From Bacilli bacterium (GTDB lineage Bacteria > Bacillota_I > Bacilli_A > RF39 > UBA660), in the NCBI GenBank assembly GCA_900757295.1, contig CAAENH010000140.1, positions 1 through 10,100 on the forward strand: 10,100 nucleotides of DNA. Direction: 5' to 3'. How positions within the stretch are numbered: position 1 is the first letter of the stretch; every line of letters starts with the position of its first letter. The notes beneath the pieces are model-generated. The model searched no databases, was not told the DNA's origin, and saw only the letters and a program-made list of their open reading frames with translations. The position numbers and the translations under genes were made by a program. Of this stretch, positions 6,021 to 10,100 are shown piece by piece.

Positions 6021-6548
6021 TTACATTGATACAAAAATAGCAAATCTTTCTTTTAACGGTCCTAAACTAAAATTTTTTTTACTAGAATCAATAAACCTTT
6101 TGTAATTTATTTTTCTATTGTAATAAATTTTATCACTATCTTTTACATAATTATTTAAAGATTCTTTAGATAATTTATAGGGATCAAATGCTAAAATATA
6201 CTTTGTATTATAGTTAGTAATCAGAATATAATGTCCATCTTCCAAATAAGTACGTAGTATCACTACTCCATTATTATTTAAACATTTAATTATATTTACA
6301 AGATTAACTTCATTCTGCTCCTTTATCTCAAATTTTGTTTTTGATAGATTATTATTTAAAAAGTTAATAATTTTTTTAATAGAATTTTTACTAGTTCCAT
6401 CATTATCTAGATCTAAAGAGAAATTCCAAATATATTTTAAAATATTTACATCTATCTCTTCTCTTTTATAGAAATATATTAATGAATTTATAATACATAT
6501 TGGTACACAATCAAATTCTGTAATTTGATATAATAATTTATTTTTCAT
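6021..6548 (-). CDS. Small C39-like (papain-fold) cysteine peptidase, standalone
   Basis: The 175-residue protein looks like a solitary peptidase C39-type domain. Near the N-terminus YQITEFDCVPIC (residues 7-18) matches the C39 pattern of Gln, then a Cys after Asp: Gln8 would be the oxyanion-hole residue and Cys14 the nucleophile. In the C-terminal half GHYILITNY and ILAFDPY place His106 and Asp122 as the rest of the triad. Bacteriocin-exporter C39 domains precede membrane and ATPase domains, but here there is nothing else: no signal peptide, no membrane segment, no ABC transporter nearby. The substrate is unknown. I start at ATG 6546-6548; an in-frame GTG at 6555-6557 would add three residues but overlaps the likely ribosome binding site GTGAT. 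Alternatives are an inactive C39-like fold or a transglutaminase-like relative; the triad makes a peptidase most likely. Confidence 0.7.
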   Translation of the reverse strand: MKNKLLYQITEFDCVPICIINSLIYFYKREEIDVNILKYIWNFSLDLDNDGTSKNSIKKIINFLNNNLSKTKFEIKEQNEVNLVNIIKCLNNNGVVILRTYLEDGHYILITNYNTKYILAFDPYKLSKESLNNYVKDSDKIYYNRKINYKRFIDSSKKNFSLGPLKERFAIFVSM

Positions 6549-6558
6549 AAATATCACT

Positions 6559-6564
6559 ATTATA
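6559..6564 (-). promoter_or_regulatory. Possible -10 box of the C39-like gene
   Basis: A perfect TATAAT on the - strand ends only 11 bases before the ATG at 6548. No good -35 box is at the right distance. If used, the leader would be about four bases. An alternative is a weaker promoter with TTGTTA (6614-6619), inside the preceding terminator hairpin, and TAAATA (6592-6597) 16 bases on. Confidence 0.3.
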
Positions 6565-6604
6565 TTTTATGTTTGATATATATTCTTAAATATTTAATCT
6601 CACT

Positions 6605-6629
6605 AAAAAAGCTAACAAATGTTAACTTT
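6605..6629 (-). terminator. Terminator of the repeat-protein gene, containing part of its stop codon
   Basis: AAAGCTAAC (6608-6616), loop AAAT and GTTAACTTT (6621-6629) form a 9-bp stem with one G-T pair. On the - strand six T follow (A run 6605-6610). Two bases of the TAA stop (6628-6630) lie in the stem. Confidence 0.75.
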
Positions 6630-8004
6630 ATTGTTTTTCTTCATATTCTGCTGTGATATATCCTCTAAATTCTTTGTTTTTGTCTACATTTTGTTCACTG
6701 TTTGTTCCTTCAAATACAAAAGATACTGTAAATGATTGAATTGTTTTAGCTGGAATTGTTATATTTTCAATAATAGTTGTATTATTTTTTGGCATTTCTG
6801 TATAATCGATATTTGTCCCTGTATCACTTGACACTAATTTATATTTTAAATTATTAGTTTTAAATTCATTTTTACTAATTTTCCATACCAATCTATAAGT
6901 TAATGATCTCTTTGAAGTATTTTCTATAGTAAAGTAACGATCTGGAAGTGGTGTTGCATTTTCCATATCATTAGGTAATACATTATTTATAGCTGAGTAA
7001 TTACCAATATATGTGATTATTAAATCTTTTTCAGTAATTACAGTTGAAGGTTCTCCAGTCACTCCAGATGGTCCGCTTGGTTTAATTGTGGTATTGTTAT
7101 TATTTGAATTATTATTGTTAGTATTTGAATTATTATTGTTAGTATTTGAATTATTATTATTATTATTTGAATTAGAAGTATTATTCTGATTATTATTTTG
7201 TTTATCATCTTTGTTGCTGCAATATAGGTCACAAACACCATCATTATTTGTATCACAGTTTAAATCACATTTTTTATCTCCATCGGCATCGATATTTAAA
7301 TCTGGTTTGCCATCTCCATCTGTATCTATATCTAAGTCAGGTTTACCGTCGCCATCAATATCGATATTAATATCAGGCCAGCCATCATTATTTGTATCAC
7401 AATTAACTGTACAGCTGTTTCCTTTATTTACTAAATTAAAGTTTGGCTTTCCTGTTTTATTTTTATCAAGATTAAATATTGGTTGACGATTACCTTTGTA
7501 ATCCACATTTAAATCTGGTTTGCCATCATTATTTGTATCTATATTAACATCAGGGTTACCATCTCCATCTGTATCTATATTTAAATCTGGTATTCCATCA
7601 CCATCAATGTCAATGTTTAGTTGCAAGTTATTATTTTGATCTTTCAAATTTAGTTTATGTAAAGTATATAATGATGCACCACCGGCACTCAATGCAAATG
7701 CTAAAATAAATAATATTATAATCAAGAACATTTTTTTATTTTCAAATTTAAAAATTAATTTATTACTCTTTTTTTGTACTATTAATTTTTTGGGCAATTT
7801 TATATAATCATTATTATTTTGGTTTGCTAACTCTATACAGCTTAAAATCCAAGAATTTAAAATCTCTGTAGATGGGTATGCTGAAGATAAAATATCATTT
7901 ATAATATTGATTTGTTCATCAGATGTTTTATTCTTAAACTTCAACAGATCTATTTCTTCTGTTGCAAAATGTTTATTAACATTAATATGATTTTCTTTAT
8001 TCAT
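6628..8004 (-). CDS. Membrane-anchored surface protein with calcium-binding-type (TSP3/dockerin-like) repeats
   Basis: The 458-residue protein has four parts. Residues 1-91 are hydrophilic, helical and probably cytoplasmic. Residues 92-112 (FLIIILFILAFALSAGGAS region) form one membrane segment after lysines, giving N-in/C-out topology. Residues 131-262 hold eleven 12-residue units of the DxDGDGxPDLNI kind, the Asp ladder of calcium-binding thrombospondin-type-3 or dockerin loops; units 4-6 have lost it. Residues 263-305 are an Asn/Ser/Thr linker, and 306-458 a beta-rich domain with alternating hydrophobic strands. Three CxxxC pairs lie among the repeats. I start at ATG 8002-8004, with AGGA just upstream; an in-frame TTG (8020-8022) would add six residues. 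It has its own promoter and terminator. It probably displays the C-terminal domain at the surface on a calcium-stiffened stalk; the ligand is unknown. Confidence 0.8.
   Translation of the reverse strand: MNKENHINVNKHFATEEIDLLKFKNKTSDEQINIINDILSSAYPSTEILNSWILSCIELANQNNNDYIKLPKKLIVQKKSNKLIFKFENKKMFLIIILFILAFALSAGGASLYTLHKLNLKDQNNNLQLNIDIDGDGIPDLNIDTDGDGNPDVNIDTNNDGKPDLNVDYKGNRQPIFNLDKNKTGKPNFNLVNKGNSCTVNCDTNNDGWPDINIDIDGDGKPDLDIDTDGDGKPDLNIDADGDKKCDLNCDTNNDGVCDLYCSNKDDKQNNNQNNTSNSNNNNNNSNTNNNNSNTNNNNSNNNNTTIKPSGPSGVTGEPSTVITEKDLIITYIGNYSAINNVLPNDMENATPLPDRYFTIENTSKRSLTYRLVWKISKNEFKTNNLKYKLVSSDTGTNIDYTEMPKNNTTIIENITIPAKTIQSFTVSFVFEGTNSEQNVDKNKEFRGYITAEYEEKQ
7101..7163. repeat. 21-bp tandem repeat coding the Asn-rich linker
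   Basis: The 21-base unit beginning TATTTGAATTATTATTG occurs perfectly at 7101-7121 and 7122-7142 and again, with a diverged 3' end, at 7143-7163. Each codes seven residues of Asn, Ser and Thr. Such in-frame tandem repeats can vary in copy number, changing linker length without breaking the frame. Confidence 0.8.
7219..7614 (-). repeat. Eleven 36-bp units coding 12-residue acidic repeats
   Basis: Units read IDIDGDGIPDLN, IDTDGDGNPDVN, IDTNNDGKPDLN, then three degenerate units (VDYKGNRQPIFN, LDKNKTGKPNFN, LVNKGNSCTVN), then CDTNNDGWPDIN, IDIDGDGKPDLD, IDTDGDGKPDLN, IDADGDKKCDLN and CDTNNDGVCDLY. All are 12 residues except the sixth, which has 11. The repeats make long spurious open frames on the other strand and in other frames. 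Confidence 0.85.
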
Positions 8005-8035
8005 TTTGATTCCTGCTTTCAATTATTCTATATTT

Positions 8036-8064
8036 AATATAACAAAGTAAGAACTATTTTTCAA
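8036..8064 (-). promoter_or_regulatory. Promoter of the repeat-protein gene
   Basis: TTGAAA (8059-8064), a 17-base spacer and TATATT (8036-8041) on the - strand. It starts directly after the metG terminator, so the repeat protein is expressed separately from metG. Confidence 0.55.
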
Positions 8065-8069
8065 TAATT

Positions 8070-8097
8070 AAAAAGAATATAAATACTTATATTCTTT
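8070..8097 (-). terminator. Terminator of metG, containing its stop codon
   Basis: AAAGAATATAA (8072-8082), loop ATAC and TTATATTCTTT (8087-8097) form a perfect 11-bp stem. On the - strand five T follow (A run 8070-8074). The whole metG TAA (8087-8089) is at the top of the stem. Confidence 0.8.
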
Positions 8098-9610
8098 GAA
8101 ATAAAGCTTCTGGTTTTTCTAATAATTCTGTTTTATTCATTCCATCAAAACTATTTAATGATTCAATACTTTTTTCGTCTGTATTTAATTGATTAAATAT
8201 TTTTTCAGCTGTATCAGGCATGAATGGTTGTAATAAAACAGCAGCAAATCTTATTGATTCTAAAAGATTATATAAGACAGTCCCTAATCTAGGTTTATTA
8301 CTTTCTTCTTTTGCTAGAATCCAAGGTGTAGTTTCATCAATATATTTATTACATTTGCGCAATACTTCAAATATATCATCAATTGCTGCTCCTATTTTTA
8401 ACATATTCATATTCTGATCAACTTTATCTTTTAAAGTCATTACTTCTTTAATTAATTCATTATCTAAATCATTTAAATCTTTTTGACTTGGAACTTGTCC
8501 ATCAAAATATTTATGAACCATTGAAATGGTACGATTTACTAAATTACCTAATATATTAGCTAAGTCACTATTGTTTCTTTGTACTATTAAATCTTCTGTA
8601 ATACTTCCATCTTGAGCGAAAGGAATTTCATGTAAAACATAATATCTAATAGTATCTACTCCATATTTATCTACTAAATCATCTGCGTATAAAATATTAC
8701 CTTTGCTTTTACTCATTTTATCATTTCCAAATAATAACCATGGATGACCAAAAACTTGTTTTGGTAATGGTAAATTTAAAGCCATTAAAATAATTGGCCA
8801 ATAAATAGTATGAAAGCGAATGATATCTTTTCCCACTAAGTGAAGATCAGCAGGCCATAATTTGTTAAACTCATCACTTTGAGCATCAACATCATAACCA
8901 ATATTAGTTATATAATTTGATAAGGCATCTATCCAAACATATATAACGTGTTTATCATCGAATGAAACAGGAACTCCCCATTTAAAAGATGTTCTAGAAA
9001 CACATAAATCTTGTAAACCAGGTTTTAAAAAATTATTTATCATTTCATTTTTTCTTGCTTCTGGTTGAATAAAATCAGGATGCTCATTAATATATTTAAT
9101 TAATTTATCTTGATATTTAGACATCTTAAAAAAATATGCTTCTTCTTTAGTTTCATGAACTTGTCTTTTACAATCAGGACATAAATGATCTACAGCCTGT
9201 GTTTCTGTCCAAAATGATTCACATGGAGTACAATATAAACCTTTATATTCTCCTTTATAAATATCACCTTGATCATATAATTTTTTAAATATATGTTGTA
9301 CTACTTCTTCATGATGTTTATCTGTTGTACGAACAAATCTATCATATGAGGTATTCATAATATCCCAAACATCTTTTATTTCTTTTGCTACATTATCAAC
9401 AAACTCTTGAGGTGTAATACCAGCTTCTTTTGCTTTTATTTCAATTTTTTCTCCATGCTCATCAGTTCCAGTTTGGAAATATACATCATATCCACATAAT
9501 CTTTTATATCTAGCAATTGCATCAGCTAAAACTATTTCATAAGTATTACCAATGTGTGGTTTACCAGATGTATATGCTATTGCAGTAGATATATAATATT
9601 TTTCTTTCAT
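8087..9610 (-). CDS. metG: Methionyl-tRNA synthetase, short form without C-terminal tRNA-binding domain
   Basis: This class I synthetase charges tRNA-Met with methionine using ATP in the cytoplasm. The 507-residue protein has PHIGN (18-22) as the HIGH motif, DKMSKSKGN (297-305) as KMSKS, the methionine-pocket region around GTDEHGEK (48-55), and a zinc knuckle with Cys127, Cys130, Cys144 and Cys147. The anticodon-binding helical domain runs from about 340 to the end. Bacillus-type enzymes are about 650 residues and carry an extra C-terminal Trbp111/EMAP-II-like dimerisation domain; this one ends before it and its terminator overlaps the stop, so it is a genuine short form. ATG 9608-9610 has AAGGAAG ten bases upstream. 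Only 55 bases separate it from the preceding gene; no T-box or SAM riboswitch fits there. Its matching tRNA lies in this window but is not linked. Confidence 0.97.
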   Translation of the reverse strand: MKEKYYISTAIAYTSGKPHIGNTYEIVLADAIARYKRLCGYDVYFQTGTDEHGEKIEIKAKEAGITPQEFVDNVAKEIKDVWDIMNTSYDRFVRTTDKHHEEVVQHIFKKLYDQGDIYKGEYKGLYCTPCESFWTETQAVDHLCPDCKRQVHETKEEAYFFKMSKYQDKLIKYINEHPDFIQPEARKNEMINNFLKPGLQDLCVSRTSFKWGVPVSFDDKHVIYVWIDALSNYITNIGYDVDAQSDEFNKLWPADLHLVGKDIIRFHTIYWPIILMALNLPLPKQVFGHPWLLFGNDKMSKSKGNILYADDLVDKYGVDTIRYYVLHEIPFAQDGSITEDLIVQRNNSDLANILGNLVNRTISMVHKYFDGQVPSQKDLNDLDNELIKEVMTLKDKVDQNMNMLKIGAAIDDIFEVLRKCNKYIDETTPWILAKEESNKPRLGTVLYNLLESIRFAAVLLQPFMPDTAEKIFNQLNTDEKSIESLNSFDGMNKTELLEKPEALFQRI

Positions 9611-9639
9611 AATATCATTACTTCCTTTCTCTAAGATAG

Positions 9640-9648
9640 ATTATAGCA
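9640..9648 (-). promoter_or_regulatory. Possible extended -10 promoter of metG
   Basis: TGCTATAAT (9640-9648 on the - strand) is a perfect extended -10 element. No good -35 box lies at the expected distance. It could drive metG from within the short gap after the upstream gene, in addition to read-through. Confidence 0.45.
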
Positions 9649-9665
9649 TTTTATTAGTTAAATAT

Positions 9666-10100
9666 CTATTTATTTGTATTTTCGTAATAACTTCTTTCCT
9701 TTAATTTATTAAATAAATCTTCTAATTCTTCTATATCATCTTCATTTAATATCAAATCTAATTCATATAATAAGTCATTTAAGCTGCCATAACTTTCATA
9801 ATTTATTCCATATGTTTCTAAAATACTTATTTCTTGAGAAGTTAATAATAAGTTGTTTTTAGTTCTTTTTAATAGATCAAATTTAATACAATCTAAATTA
9901 TTATTTAAATTTATTAATCTATCATTCATATTTTCATTATATTTATATAATTCAATATTTGTTTTCGCATTGTAATTATTCAGTGATAAAATTATTTGAT
10001 TCTGATAATACAAAAATAGTTTTTCTAAATCACTAAATTCTTTTGCTTTATTATCTATTCTAAAACTATTATTATTTTCAATGATTATTAAAGGATAATA
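9666..10100 (-). CDS. Unrecognised protein, N-terminus beyond the right edge
   Basis: The reading frame stays open from its TAG stop (9666-9668) to the window edge, giving at least 144 residues with no confirmed start. The only near start inside it, TTG at 10011-10013, has no ribosome binding site, and the 29 codons before it read as normal protein (FSDLEKLF and so on), so the gene is cut by the window. The visible part is hydrophilic and probably helical, rich in Asn and Leu, with an acidic Leu-rich segment (NEDDIEELEDLFNKL) near the end and the C-terminus ERSYYENTNK. No catalytic motif, membrane segment or domain is recognised. It precedes metG by 55 bases with no terminator between them, so the two may be co-transcribed. 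Function unknown. Confidence 0.65.
   Translation of the reverse strand, partial: YYPLIIIENNNSFRIDNKAKEFSDLEKLFLYYQNQIILSLNNYNAKTNIELYKYNENMNDRLINLNNNLDCIKFDLLKRTKNNLLLTSQEISILETYGINYESYGSLNDLLYELDLILNEDDIEELEDLFNKLKERSYYENTNK

Noticed and set aside
7059..7256. 65-codon open frame on the - strand within the Asn-rich linker region
   Set aside because: It is another frame of the repeat-protein gene; its Ile-rich product is a by-product of the AAT-type repeats, and it has no ribosome binding site.
7211..7486. 91-codon open frame on the + strand opposite the acidic repeats
   Set aside because: It is antisense to the 36-bp repeats and its Ser/Pro-rich periodic product mirrors them. No promoter or ribosome binding site is seen.
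7089..7614. CRISPR-like array suggested by regular short repeats
   Set aside because: The repeats are in frame, code a regular protein motif and have no unique spacers.
8220..8417. 65-codon open frame on the + strand inside metG
   Set aside because: It lies opposite a clearly coding, conserved part of metG and has no supporting signals.
9611..9665. T-box or SAM riboswitch ahead of metG
   Set aside because: The 55-base gap is too short for either and contains no specifier stem or antiterminator sequence.
10011..10013. TTG as the start of the gene at the right edge
   Set aside because: The frame continues open to the window edge with protein-like sequence, and no ribosome binding site precedes this TTG.

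Overview
This is a very AT-rich bacterial window. Gene style (strong AGGAGG-type or GGTGAT-type ribosome binding sites, sigma-A-like TTGACA/TATAAT promoters, short hairpin-plus-U terminators) and content (a Bacillus-type elongator tRNA-Met, MetRS, CdsA, RseP, oleate hydratase) point to a low-GC member of the Bacillota, probably a gut lineage near Erysipelotrichales or the RF39-type Bacilli; that placement is inference. TGG is the tryptophan codon and rseP ends with TGA just before its transcript terminates, so the standard bacterial code fits and the UGA=Trp mollicute code does not.

Layout. Left edge, + strand: a HipA-like kinase-fold protein (99-899) with its own promoter, then a tRNA-Met(CAT) gene (958-1034) with a clear promoter, a perfect 17-bp palindrome touching its 5' end, and a terminator. 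Everything else is on the - strand. Read right to left in the direction of transcription: a gene cut by the right edge (9666-10100), metG (8087-9610), a membrane-anchored surface protein with calcium-binding-type 12-residue repeats (6628-8004), a small C39-like cysteine peptidase (6021-6548), the envelope pair cdsA-rseP (5146-5946 and 4088-5134), an unrecognised 118-residue gene (3673-4029), oleate hydratase ohyA (1711-3504) and a TetR regulator (1095-1634).

How they work together. cdsA and rseP are a two-gene operon for phospholipid precursor synthesis and intramembrane proteolysis; the uppS and dxr genes that usually flank and separate them are missing here. ohyA and the TetR gene are adjacent but have separate promoters and a terminator between them; a fatty-acid-response pair is a reasonable inference. 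The repeat protein and the peptidase look lineage-specific. Each of metG, the repeat protein, rseP, the 118-residue gene and ohyA ends in a hairpin terminator that contains its own stop codon, and promoters of following genes start in or immediately after these terminators, so the region is unusually compact.

The most interesting items are the repeat protein (three repeat units with the acidic ladder lost, and three CxxxC pairs), the solitary C39-like peptidase, the terminator that contains the -35 box of a perfect-consensus promoter, and the palindrome abutting the tRNA. No CRISPR array, insertion sequence or prophage gene was seen. No stretch over 300 bases lacks a gene; the longest gap (3505-3672, about 170 bases) holds the ohyA promoter, the 118-residue gene's terminator and one AT-rich inverted repeat.
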